This document shows, piece after piece, positions 7,026 through 14,908 of a stretch of 21,183 nt of DNA. The DNA comes from a virus. Made by a program: the position numbers and the translations under genes. Numbering within the stretch: position 1 is the stretch's first letter; every line of letters begins with the position of its first letter. The stretch is from positions 1 through 21,183 of the IMG/VR virus record IMGVR_UViG_3300042398_001671; one strand, 5' to 3'. The notes beneath the pieces are model-generated. The model had not been told where the DNA came from. It ran no database searches and saw only the letters and a list, made by a program, of their open reading frames with translations.

Positions 7026-8170
7026 TACCCGACATAAAATAGTATAGGATCTGAGTCGCCAAAGCCTGGAGATGCTCCCTCTAAAAGACGCTTCTCCAAT
7101 TCAATTTTTTCTGTTTTACCTTCTTCTAAAAGATCATAATTAAGCGACCCTCCACCCAGTAGGGTTACGTTACCGAATTTGCTTCTAACTCTACCTATGG
7201 TTATTTTCGAAAGAGCTAATGCATATTGATAAACCCACTGCTCCTTAATAAGGTCGCGTATAGGTCGCTCTACATAACACGAAATGACACCATAAAAACG
7301 ATTCTTCCCAGGCTGTGGATACATTGTTAGATATTGCGTTCTAGGGTCAAATTTGAGATCTCTCGTAATAGCGAGTAATTTTTCCCGTGTATCCATGAAC
7401 TCCTTTACAGCGTACCATGAAAGTAAGTCAAAGCCATAATTGCCTAATGCATAACTATAATATGTTTGTTGAGCTAGAGTCTGCTCGAGAGTGAAGAGAG
7501 TGTTTATACCTGTGGTAGAGCCTTCTTGAAAATCAACAACATCAATTACCTTACGGTAGTCCATAATATCGTAATCAAAAACATTGCTGTATGTTGAAGC
7601 TTGCGTTTTGGAGCATTCAAGCGTGAGCGTCTTTTTTATAGTTTGTTTAAAGTTACTTGAAAGAGATACGTTAAATGAAGTAATAGAGCTATATATCGTC
7701 TGATCTATAATATCCAATTCTTCTATACCTTTACTAAAAGTGCTTGAAAGTGTTGTTGATTGTGCAAAAACGGAAGAAATAATACTTGTTGTTGTTATAA
7801 AGACAGCTTCAGGCGTCTCGACTGTAAATCCAGGACCAGGAAATGGTGTTGTATCGGCAAGTTTTTGTGAGGTGGTATATTCGCTATTATTAATAGTAAA
7901 CAAATGATCGAGTCTTATGCCTTTGTTTTTTTCGTATAGGTTTGAATCAAAAACTAAATATTCTGTCGTATACCCAGCAAATTTTGTAAAAAATTCAATA
8001 GCAATCTGTATATTTTCAAATAGCTGATCTTGATGTATTTCAAGAGTGATAAGCGGATACCCTAAAGATCGCTGTATGCGTTCACCAAGCTTACCGTAAC
8101 AATCTATTTTACTATTTAAATTTGTAGAAAGAAACGCTGAAACTGGCGTTATTACACATGGCGATGACAT
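7025..8170 (-). CDS. Probable virion structural protein, unknown family
   Basis: The 381-residue product is encoded between portal and protease and has its own late promoter, so a head or neck role is likely. It is Ser/Thr-rich in the middle (residues about 130-210) and has a more compact C-terminal part with FDPRTQYLTMYPQPGKNRFYG, then KEQWVYQYALALSKITIGRVR, a Gly-rich loop (LLGGGSLNYD) and the ending FGDSDPILFYVG. I believe a similar C-terminal block occurs in hypothetical proteins of marine T4-like phages, but I cannot name a T4 counterpart. It does not look like gp13, gp14, gp3 or a tail tube protein. There is no signal peptide. The ATG at 8170 lies 5 nt after a late promoter motif. Confidence 0.8.
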   Translation of the reverse strand: MSSPCVITPVSAFLSTNLNSKIDCYGKLGERIQRSLGYPLITLEIHQDQLFENIQIAIEFFTKFAGYTTEYLVFDSNLYEKNKGIRLDHLFTINNSEYTTSQKLADTTPFPGPGFTVETPEAVFITTTSIISSVFAQSTTLSSTFSKGIEELDIIDQTIYSSITSFNVSLSSNFKQTIKKTLTLECSKTQASTYSNVFDYDIMDYRKVIDVVDFQEGSTTGINTLFTLEQTLAQQTYYSYALGNYGFDLLSWYAVKEFMDTREKLLAITRDLKFDPRTQYLTMYPQPGKNRFYGVISCYVERPIRDLIKEQWVYQYALALSKITIGRVRSKFGNVTLLGGGSLNYDLLEEGKTEKIELEKRLLEGASPGFGDSDPILFYVG

Positions 8171-8175
8171 ACAGT

Positions 8176-8183
8176 TATTTATT
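8176..8183 (-). promoter_or_regulatory. T4-type late promoter (AATAAATA)
   Basis: The minus strand reads GAATAAATAACTGTATG, 5 nt between motif and start codon at 8170. It lies in the 24-nt gap after the portal gene stop codon. Confidence 0.7.
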
Positions 8184-8194
8184 CTTTAACGTGC

Positions 8195-10003
8195 TTATGC
8201 TGCTGGCTGAGGAGCGGGAGGGACGTTTCCTGCTTCTGCTCCTGGCTCAGGTGGTATTGCTTCTGCTGCAGGCTCTTCACCCAATGCTGCTGGACCTCCA
8301 CCAAAGGCTGGAGGTGCACCGCCTCCACCAGCAGCAGGAGCGCCTTCGCCTGCCTGTCCGCTAATATCATTCGCGATAAGCTGTTCTTTCCATGCTGGGC
8401 CCGCTGCTTGTATTTGTGCTAACTCCCATTGCATTTCCGCGTCTTTGCGTAAAAATTCACGGTTTGCTAGTATATCTCTATCTTTCCATCCTAGATATTT
8501 TTTCTGCGCGTATGTAGCTGAAACAAACTCATTGCTTGCTAGATTATTATAGCTGGTTGATTTTAGTTCTAGCCGTTGATTTTCACGTAGCTCGTAAAAA
8601 TTCGTCGGTACATTAAAGTCTACCTCAATATTATTGAGTGTAAGTTCATACTTCTCCCACAAGCCTGTAAGCTTGAGATGTGTTACAAAGCCACGCTTTA
8701 TACCTGATGCAAATCGTTGCTGCTGTCTTATTATAAATCTTGCAAATTTTAATTCTTCACGAAGAATCTCAGCTCCATCTTTAAAAGCATCTTGTGGATC
8801 GAGACGTGATGTTGGTACTTTAAGTGATCTATATAGTTTTTTAACAAAATACATTAAGTCGTCTAATTGACCTAAGTTTGAACCACCGGGTAGTTGTGTA
8901 ACATTAGTACCTTCTGAGCCTTGACGTTTTGCAAACCAAAACGCGTCAAGCATCGATTGTGGATTGAATTGTTTAACGGTATCAGCTTGATTTAGATCGA
9001 AAGTCTTACGCGACCAGTATTGTTGTATTAGTTTTTTAAGATACGCTTCAGCTTTTGGCGGCGCCATGTTTCCAACATCTACATTAAATACCAAGCGTTC
9101 AGGTGCGCGCACCAATCTATATATAACAATTGAATCTTCAATAAGGGATAACTGACGATAAGGCCTTCTTACATTCTCTAAAAACGGAAGTGCAAAAGTC
9201 TTTGACTCATTATATACACCTGAATTAATGTATATAATTTGATTTTCTTCCATAGGTATAAATTCAATTTTTTCAATCTTTTCAGGATTGACCTTATCAA
9301 AAATAGGCTTCCGATAAATATAACCTTTAATAAGCATATTTTGAATATTGCTGTATACAGGGTCAATAACTTCAGCAGGTAGATTTATAACACCTAAAAC
9401 ACCTTCTTTAAGATAATCTTCGTGTACAATTAATTCGAAGAATATTTCTCCTTCAATCATTAGCTGTCTAAAGTATTGCCAGCCTCTTGTTTTTAACTCA
9501 AAATAATCAGCGTATTTATTAAATTCTTCTTCTAATTTCTCTTTTTCAAGAACAGTTAGGTCTATATTGTTGAATGTTAGATTTACTATTCTGTTATTTT
9601 CACCAGGATTTATTACCTCATCACAAATTTCATCAAGTGCATCTGCTACATCGGAATAAGCAGCCATAATCCTATAATCTCTTAATCGAGCAGGCTTATC
9701 CTGTTGAATGTTAGCATACATTATATCACCAAATGATGTATCTTTATTAATATCCCCTAGAGGCATATTATTAAAGTCATTAGATAGTGAAATAGAGTTC
9801 TTAGCTAGCGCTTCAGCGCGACGTACACCCGCTTTTGCAAAGTGCTTATATTTAGGATTTATCTGATCATTGTCATATGTTACACTGGTATACGGTAATC
9901 TATTTTGAATATAACTTACAAGACTTCTACCGAATGTATTACCACGCCCATCATTTGTAACATAAGAACGATTTGAATTAGGTGATGTAGAAAGATCAGC
10001 CAT
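8195..10003 (-). CDS. 20: Portal vertex protein, gp20-like
   Basis: The portal dodecamer starts head assembly and forms the DNA channel and terminase docking site. At 602 residues it is longer than T4 gp20 (524). Hallmark blocks are RRPYRQLSLIEDSIVIYR and APERLVFNVDVGNMAPPKA near residues 285-320, then LPGGSNLGQLDDLMYF and KKLYRSLKVPTSRL, the region used as the cyanomyovirus g20 marker. The extra length is mostly a low-complexity tail after about residue 550, made of Gly, Ala, Pro and Glu. It opens with KEQLIANDISGQAGEG and ends in PQPAA. The ATG at 10003 is 9 nt from a late promoter motif. The assignment is certain; the role of the tail is unknown. Confidence 0.97.
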   Translation of the reverse strand: MADLSTSPNSNRSYVTNDGRGNTFGRSLVSYIQNRLPYTSVTYDNDQINPKYKHFAKAGVRRAEALAKNSISLSNDFNNMPLGDINKDTSFGDIMYANIQQDKPARLRDYRIMAAYSDVADALDEICDEVINPGENNRIVNLTFNNIDLTVLEKEKLEEEFNKYADYFELKTRGWQYFRQLMIEGEIFFELIVHEDYLKEGVLGVINLPAEVIDPVYSNIQNMLIKGYIYRKPIFDKVNPEKIEKIEFIPMEENQIIYINSGVYNESKTFALPFLENVRRPYRQLSLIEDSIVIYRLVRAPERLVFNVDVGNMAPPKAEAYLKKLIQQYWSRKTFDLNQADTVKQFNPQSMLDAFWFAKRQGSEGTNVTQLPGGSNLGQLDDLMYFVKKLYRSLKVPTSRLDPQDAFKDGAEILREELKFARFIIRQQQRFASGIKRGFVTHLKLTGLWEKYELTLNNIEVDFNVPTNFYELRENQRLELKSTSYNNLASNEFVSATYAQKKYLGWKDRDILANREFLRKDAEMQWELAQIQAAGPAWKEQLIANDISGQAGEGAPAAGGGGAPPAFGGGPAALGEEPAAEAIPPEPGAEAGNVPPAPQPAA

Positions 10004-10012
10004 TAGTGTATA

Positions 10013-10020
10013 TATTTATT
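10013..10020 (-). promoter_or_regulatory. T4-type late promoter (AATAAATA)
   Basis: The minus strand reads AATAAATATATACACTAATG, with 9 nt between motif and the portal start codon. It lies in the 38-nt gap after the gp15-like gene. Confidence 0.7.
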
Positions 10021-10041
10021 AGATGAGTCGAAAAATGACAG

Positions 10042-11169
10042 CTAACAAGGTAAATTATATGTATCACTAAAATGAAAGTTATTCATTGAAAATGTTGAAA
10101 AGCATCCTTGCGGAGCAAAAAGAAGTATATCTACCTTACCACTGCCAGAAAGATACGGAATATTTACAGATAATAAATTATCATTAATAATATTATAAGA
10201 TGAAGGCGATAATTTAAATCCAGAAATTACATTAGACTTACATTTCAGAGATGTCAGACCAGATGTTAAAGTATTATTGTTTGAACTTAACAATACTGTT
10301 GTGACGCTGCTCAACCCTGTTCCGTAAAACAAAAAGCTATTATTACCTGTTAATTGTTTATTAAAGGTAATAGGATGGGTAACAGGTAACATTGAGCCGC
10401 GTGTGGTGTAGAAGGCGTTTGTTATTATCGGTCCACCGCTTATAATATCTGTTGATGAATCGGCTGTAAGTGAGTATGCTTTTATGCTGTAGCTATCATC
10501 ATCAAGGGTATTAAAATCGAATCCCGTGTACGGTGTAATATTGTTAATTTTAACATTATATATTGAAGGGTAATTTACGTTCGAATCTTTAAACAGCCAC
10601 CCTTTAATTGTAAATGTTGTATCCGCTGTAATTCTAAATTTATCACTATAAGTTAAATCTGTTGGGGAAGTTAGGTTAATATTGCCATCCCAAAGTACTT
10701 CTGTTCTTATCTCGAACGTTTCAGTCGTGAGACCGAGAGGCTCTTTCCACGAAATAATAATATATGGGTTAGCGTATGGAATAAAATTAGAGACTATTTG
10801 ATCCATATCTTGCATATATCTCGCAAGAATTGATACGCTAACGGTAATGTTTATTGGTACCGGTGTCTTAATTGTATTGAGATATGCTTCGTTTTTGTAA
10901 TTGTAAAAGCCGTCTAATTTGTTAAAAACACGAGAAGAGTCACGAGATATCGAAGTAGGGTTAATTGCTATAACAGGCAATGTTAGATTTTGCGCTTTAT
11001 TGACAATATCGTACATTACCCTTTCTTTAGGACCGAGTACGTAGCGAACGGAAATTTCTTCTTTAGATTCGCGTGTAGCGTTATATCTTTTTATAACTAT
11101 ATCATCGAACGCTGCAGCAAACTGCGTTAAAAGGTCCTTTACTTCAAAATTATACGTGTATTTTTTCAC
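10042..11169 (-). CDS. 15: Tail sheath stabiliser and completion protein, gp15-like
   Basis: In T4 gp15 caps the tail tube and sheath and joins the tail to the head. Residues about 1-225 match that family: FDDIVIKRYN, then VRYVLGPKERVMYD, LPVIAINPTSISRDSSRVFNK, VSVSILARYMQDMDQIVSNFIPY and the FTIKGWLF block. At 375 residues it is about 100 longer than T4 gp15 (272). The C-terminal extra part (about 240-370) has a pattern like an IPT/TIG Ig-like domain (FYGTGLSS, then GFKLSPSSYN and an acidic-free beta stretch). The start codon is GTG, with AAGGA very close upstream; no in-frame ATG lies nearby. A weak late-type motif, ACTAAATA, covers 11179-11186. Confidence 0.82.
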   Translation of the reverse strand: MKKYTYNFEVKDLLTQFAAAFDDIVIKRYNATRESKEEISVRYVLGPKERVMYDIVNKAQNLTLPVIAINPTSISRDSSRVFNKLDGFYNYKNEAYLNTIKTPVPINITVSVSILARYMQDMDQIVSNFIPYANPYIIISWKEPLGLTTETFEIRTEVLWDGNINLTSPTDLTYSDKFRITADTTFTIKGWLFKDSNVNYPSIYNVKINNITPYTGFDFNTLDDDSYSIKAYSLTADSSTDIISGGPIITNAFYTTRGSMLPVTHPITFNKQLTGNNSFLFYGTGLSSVTTVLLSSNNNTLTSGLTSLKCKSNVISGFKLSPSSYNIINDNLLSVNIPYLSGSGKVDILLFAPQGCFSTFSMNNFHFSDTYNLPC

Positions 11170-11178
11170 TTCCTTTTA

Positions 11179-11186
11179 TATTTAGT
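11179..11186 (-). promoter_or_regulatory. Possible variant late promoter (ACTAAATA)
   Basis: This minus-strand motif keeps the TAAATA core of the T4 late element but lacks the first TA. It overlaps the helicase stop codon, 9 nt before the gp15-like GTG start, at the switch from replication to virion genes. An early or middle gene precedes it, so a late promoter is expected here, but the match is weak. Confidence 0.35.
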
Positions 11187-12814
11187 TAAGTAAACCTTTC
11201 TAAGAAATATTTTGGAAGCTTATCTTTATTTGTAATGATTTTATCTATAATTGAACCGTCTAAAATATATGTAACGCAATGATCTTGTGAAGATCGCACA
11301 CCGCGTCCGCAAGCTTGTATTAATGCTGAGAGCATCTTATTAATATACCACTGCGTATCGCTTTTTATTAATTTTTCTATTCGCTTATCCTTCATAGGTA
11401 AATACGGAGCTTTAACAATAATTTGAAAGCGAGCGCGATCATCTTTTAGATCAACGCCATGCGACATTGAGGGTGAAACAATAACGGTTGGCGAGTCTGT
11501 ATTGTAATGTTGGTTAAGAAGTGCTTCATTATTTACTCCAGGTTCTCTATACAAAAATCTATCTCCTTTAAGCTGTTGTTTTAAAAATCCTGTTATAGTG
11601 TTTGTGTGTGTATGTATTAGACCCTTTTCAGATTTGTGATGATTGCAGATTTCTTCTATTTGCTTTTTAATTTTTGGTAAGTTTTGCTTAAGATTGTTAT
11701 AGCTTAACTTAAGTTTAGTATTTACATGTATAGGAGCATTTTTCGGATCAAAAGAAGAATCTATTTCAATATACTTATAACTATCTATACCTAACGCTTT
11801 GCAGAAATTTTTATGATCAATAATAGTTGCTGACATTAAAATGATTGTTTTGCCGTAATCAAACAAATACTTAGAAAGGTTATTTACTTTCAAGGGAGTA
11901 AAATTTATACCTTTAATAGTAGGCTCGTACACATATTCACATTCATTCCAATTATCTAGTAAGGTAGAGATTTTTGTGTTAAGATTTCTTAAAGTTAAAT
12001 ATTCAGCTTTTTTAACATCAAAAAATAATTGTTTGTTTTTATTTGCTAGATCTTCTTTAAGTTTTTCGAGCTTGTCTGCGATACGAAGATTTACTGTGTT
12101 AACCCATCTATATACTGCGCTATAATTATTGCTATTAAATGGCGGTATTTGTATATCGCTCTTTTTTAATATATCATATTCTATACTACATGAAAATTGC
12201 TTTACAAGTTGATCTTCAAGCTCTGAAGCTTCATCACAAACAAGAAACTCGCGCTTTTTAACATGTTCAGGTAATGAAAAGAACATATTATAATTAAGAG
12301 TTGCAAATGTTGAAACAAGCGCTTGGTTTCTTGCTTCATAATACGGGCATTTGTTCTGCTTCCAGCAGTCATCTTTTTGACTTTTTAACAATATACACGG
12401 TGCTACCTCTGCACTAAGATTCGTATTTACTGCACATTGATAATTAGTTTTTCCTTTTAAAATGTTAATTTCATTAAAAAGATCTTTATATTGATCTTGC
12501 AATGTTTTCGTTATCGTTAAGGCAAAAAGACCATGTGGTTGTTCCTCGGTGCATTCTTCTTCATGTAAGTAACCTCCTATATAATTTTGCTTAAAAGCAG
12601 AGTATGTGTTAATTAATTCTCTATAGCTATAGCTAGGCTCAGAAGCAATATTGCTTATAGTTTTAGATATAAAAGACTTGCCCGATCCTGTAGGTGCACA
12701 GCAGACAATAAATTTAAAGTTATCACTAATTGCATGCTGTATTTCAGCTAGAAGTTTTGTTTGTGCAGAATTTGGCTTATAATTTTTAGGGAAGGCGCTA
12801 AGTAGCTCTAACAT
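11186..12814 (-). CDS. DinG/XPD-type superfamily 2 DNA helicase with Fe-S cysteines
   Basis: The 542-residue product is an ATP-dependent 5'-3' DNA helicase of the Rad3/XPD/DinG group. Walker A is CAPTGSGKS at residues 39-47 and the Walker B box is a variant DEAS at 194-197. Between them lie four spaced cysteines (127, 140, 150, 156), the pattern of the [4Fe-4S] cluster of this group. GVDLKDDRARFQIIVKAPYLP near 453-473 and QACGRGVRS near 500-508 match the C-terminal helicase motifs. A role in phage replication, recombination or R-loop removal is inferred. The gene precedes the gp15-like gene by 16 nt and follows small replication-associated genes. It is not a Dda or UvsW type helicase by motif layout. 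Confidence 0.88.
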   Translation of the reverse strand: MLELLSAFPKNYKPNSAQTKLLAEIQHAISDNFKFIVCCAPTGSGKSFISKTISNIASEPSYSYRELINTYSAFKQNYIGGYLHEEECTEEQPHGLFALTITKTLQDQYKDLFNEINILKGKTNYQCAVNTNLSAEVAPCILLKSQKDDCWKQNKCPYYEARNQALVSTFATLNYNMFFSLPEHVKKREFLVCDEASELEDQLVKQFSCSIEYDILKKSDIQIPPFNSNNYSAVYRWVNTVNLRIADKLEKLKEDLANKNKQLFFDVKKAEYLTLRNLNTKISTLLDNWNECEYVYEPTIKGINFTPLKVNNLSKYLFDYGKTIILMSATIIDHKNFCKALGIDSYKYIEIDSSFDPKNAPIHVNTKLKLSYNNLKQNLPKIKKQIEEICNHHKSEKGLIHTHTNTITGFLKQQLKGDRFLYREPGVNNEALLNQHYNTDSPTVIVSPSMSHGVDLKDDRARFQIIVKAPYLPMKDKRIEKLIKSDTQWYINKMLSALIQACGRGVRSSQDHCVTYILDGSIIDKIITNKDKLPKYFLERFT

Positions 12815-12841
12815 TAATAGTATTGTAATACCGTTATTGAT

Positions 12842-13183
12842 CTATTCTACTGTAATAATTTCTATTAAATTATTATAGAATTTGCTTGTGTTACTTTTGT
12901 CAAAAAGATTTATCTTTACAAAAGGTTTTGATGTTGTATTACAGAAAGCTGATGTGTGATAGTTCAGAGTCGTTGTGCTACCATTTGTTGTAATTATATA
13001 CGGGTATGGCAACTCTACGAGTTTAATATTATTTTTATTATTTTCAATAAAGAGTTTAATATAAAATTGTCGTATATCAAAGTTTTTTATTTTACCTGTA
13101 CGATAAATTTTTGTACCACATTTTATAACTACCTTGCGTAAAAGTAGCTGCTTAAAAATTTCACTATAATAATCTAAACTCAT
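12842..13183 (-). CDS. Hypothetical protein, unknown function
   Basis: The 113-residue product is basic, Asn-rich and beta-like (residues 18-60 alternate hydrophobic and charged, e.g. VVIKCGTKIYRTGKIKNFDI). There are two cysteines, at about 22 and 81, and no membrane segment. I do not recognise a family. Its ATG overlaps the stop codon of the upstream gene in ATGA, so the two are translationally coupled. It sits in the replication and accessory block, before the helicase gene. Confidence 0.7.
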   Translation of the reverse strand: MSLDYYSEIFKQLLLRKVVIKCGTKIYRTGKIKNFDIRQFYIKLFIENNKNNIKLVELPYPYIITTNGSTTTLNYHTSAFCNTTSKPFVKINLFDKSNTSKFYNNLIEIITVE

Positions 13184-13557
13184 TGTTCCATAAATTCTAT
13201 TTTTTGTTTTGCGGTGAGAGGATAAAGATTTTCATTAAAATATTTCCAAAAAGTATCATCTGCTGGGATTGTTTGCAAGAGATTACACCGATCGACACTT
13301 ACTGTTCTATAATCCTGCATTAATATATCCCATACTATAACTACATTTTCTATAGCTTCATTAATACGCTTAGGACCTGTCGGTGGCTTATAATTAAGTG
13401 AAATAAGACCATTAACAGAATTTAATAAATTATAACTTTTTGTACACCACATACGTCGAGTAGCTGATCGACCTACTATAGGTATACGTCTTACAAATCT
13501 AATTTCACAAACGTTTTGGAGTAAAAGATTATCAAGTGTTGTTCGTTGTACTACCAT
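13180..13557 (-). CDS. Small SH3-like beta-barrel protein (DUF2693-like)
   Basis: The 125-residue product starts MVVQRTTLDNLL. The layout (CEIRFVRRIPIVG, then TRRMWCTKSYNLL and the strongly conserved-looking VVIVWDILMQDYRTVSVDRC) resembles the small SH3-fold phage family annotated as DUF2693, where residues VWD and a later D are typical. No reaction is known for that family to me. The frame stays open upstream to a TTG at 13578, but the ATG at 13557 has a purine-rich AAAGAAA just upstream and is preferred. Either way the gene overlaps the end of the GroES-like gene (by 26 nt with the ATG) and shares ATGA with the next gene. Confidence 0.65.
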   Translation of the reverse strand: MVVQRTTLDNLLLQNVCEIRFVRRIPIVGRSATRRMWCTKSYNLLNSVNGLISLNYKPPTGPKRINEAIENVVIVWDILMQDYRTVSVDRCNLLQTIPADDTFWKYFNENLYPLTAKQKIEFMEQ

Positions 13558-13948
13558 TGTTTTCTTTACATATACCAAAAATTCTATTTTCGTTTAAGAA
13601 AATACCTTTGTTAATATAACCATGACCTTCGACATGAATGTTAGAGACAGTAACGCCGAGATTATTAGGAAAAATTACAATATCGTTCTCTTTTACATAT
13701 TGCGCTTTAGGCCCAGCCAAAAGTACTCTACCTTTTCGCCATGCTTTAGCTAACGCGTTTGAAGGAATATATATCCCGTTTCTCGTAATACTTTCACCAT
13801 CTGCTGACATGTCTACAAACTCAACTAAAAGTATGTCGTCAAGAATTGATGAAAGAATATAATCGTCAAGGCCAAAGTCTCCTGATGAATGCGAGCTTAA
13901 ATCAATAAGATTACGCGTCGGTGCAATTTGATCAATATTAGCCGCCAT
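13532..13948 (-). CDS. GroES-like co-chaperonin (gp31-type role)
   Basis: The 138-residue product has the GroES layout from about residue 34: LDDILLVEFVD, then a mobile-loop-like stretch ending in NGIYIPSNALAKA, KGRVLLAGPKAQYVKENDIVIFP and a final ILxxE-type segment (FLNENRIFGIC). Such proteins cap the host GroEL so that it can fold gp23, the role of T4 gp31. Residues 1-33 are an N-terminal extension, and 125-138 a polar tail. The motif IYIP is the usual GroES GIVLP analogue at the end of the mobile loop. A variant late-type motif (ACTAAATA) lies just before the start, at 13954-13961. Functional equivalence to gp31 is inferred from the fold and the presence of gp23. Confidence 0.8.
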   Translation of the reverse strand: MAANIDQIAPTRNLIDLSSHSSGDFGLDDYILSSILDDILLVEFVDMSADGESITRNGIYIPSNALAKAWRKGRVLLAGPKAQYVKENDIVIFPNNLGVTVSNIHVEGHGYINKGIFLNENRIFGICKENNGSTTNNT

Positions 13949-13952
13949 ATTT

Positions 13953-14327
13953 CTATTTAGTATTACTTTCTATTAAGTCAATATATAAAGCAATCTCTCT
14001 TTTAGAGAGATTGCTAGTTTTAGCATACATATCATTATTAGTAGGTTTTTCTTTGTCTTCTTTTTTCTTTTTAATATAATTAATACGCTTAAATTTCTGC
14101 GTTGGTGTTATATTACAGAAGAATTTATAATTATCATTTTTATCGTCAAAAAGACTACTATATTTGTTTGTATTTTCGTTTACAAAAATAGCTTGCGACT
14201 TACTATAAAAAGACTCCCAGCGATTAACCATGTATGGTGTAAATTGTTGAAGGCTCTCTGCGTCTAAATTTTCAGTAGTATTTTGTTTATTAAATAAAAT
14301 ATTATTAATTATTTCAAAAATTGTCAT
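13953..14327 (-). CDS. 62: Sliding-clamp loader small subunit, gp62-like
   Basis: In T4, gp62 joins gp44 to load the gp45 clamp on DNA polymerase. The 124-residue product (T4 gp62 is 187; marine relatives are shorter) has the N-terminal FTPYMVNRWESF block followed by a long helix with AIFVNENTNKYSSLFDDK. After that come a basic KRINYIKKKKED stretch and a C-terminal region of the form NxxMYAKTSNLSKREIALYI. I recognise this as the phage clamp-loader A subunit pattern. The stop codon of the DUF366-like gene overlaps its ATG (ATGA). Homology is by pattern and not by strict identity; a matching gp44 is not in the window. Confidence 0.68.
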   Translation of the reverse strand: MTIFEIINNILFNKQNTTENLDAESLQQFTPYMVNRWESFYSKSQAIFVNENTNKYSSLFDDKNDNYKFFCNITPTQKFKRINYIKKKKEDKEKPTNNDMYAKTSNLSKREIALYIDLIESNTK

Positions 14328-14905
14328 ACGATTACCTTAGTCGTCGCTGTAAACATATCTTGCATTTCTGTATTGAAAAAATCAATAACGGACTCCATAA
14401 GTATACGCGCCCGAACGCCATCGATATTAGTAGAATAAGCAAATCCCGGGGCTCTATTCCCCGCTCTAATATTAATACCCGTATGACCAATAGCGATATT
14501 GTTTTGCGAATAAGTTATAGAAACACTAGCCTTACCACTATTACGCTCTTCGCCATCGCTACCAATAAATTTATCTCTAACTATAATATCATCCCCTTCA
14601 ACTACTACTGGCTTGTTGAGCAGATTGCCTATCATTGAGCCGATATTGTTGTTAAGAAGTCGTTGAAATGCTACCGCTCCTATAGGGCATAAGTTAGGAA
14701 TCTCCCAGCAGAAATTGATAGCTATATCACTATAAATGTAATCTTTTGAGAGAGAGTCTTCAAGATCAATTAAATTATCCGTAACATACATTGGCGCAAT
14801 AAACGCTACAATGTTACCGCAAGGCGAAGTGTCTTTTTTAAAGAACTTATACGCAAAGCGCTTATGAATAAAATCACCGTTATAAATTGCTTGTTCTATA
14901 ATCAT
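14324..14905 (-). CDS. DUF366-like conserved protein
   Basis: The 193-residue product resembles the DUF366 (COG2029) family, best known from archaea and some bacteria. Matching blocks are GDFIHKRFAYKFF near the start, VAFIAPMYV, the LIDLED box near residues 45-50, the YSDIAINFCWEI stretch, GDDIIVRD, and the beta core KASVSITYSQNN followed by GHTGINI. I know of no established reaction for the family. The start at 14905 is ATG, 3 nt after the epimerase stop, and the 3' end overlaps the clamp-loader gene in ATGA. It therefore sits at the seam between the sugar module and replication genes. DUF366 identity is fairly sure; any link to nucleotide or DNA modification is unproven. Confidence 0.65.
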   Translation of the reverse strand: MIIEQAIYNGDFIHKRFAYKFFKKDTSPCGNIVAFIAPMYVTDNLIDLEDSLSKDYIYSDIAINFCWEIPNLCPIGAVAFQRLLNNNIGSMIGNLLNKPVVVEGDDIIVRDKFIGSDGEERNSGKASVSITYSQNNIAIGHTGINIRAGNRAPGFAYSTNIDGVRARILMESVIDFFNTEMQDMFTATTKVIV

Positions 14906-14908
14906 ACA

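Noticed and set aside
13558-13578. TTG start at 13578 for the SH3-like gene
   Set aside because: A better ATG with a purine-rich upstream stretch lies at 13557 and gives less overlap with the GroES-like gene.
14321-14638. 105-residue plus-strand ORF opposite the DUF366-like gene
   Set aside because: It is antisense to a gene with a recognised family pattern and has no plausible initiation signal or domain.
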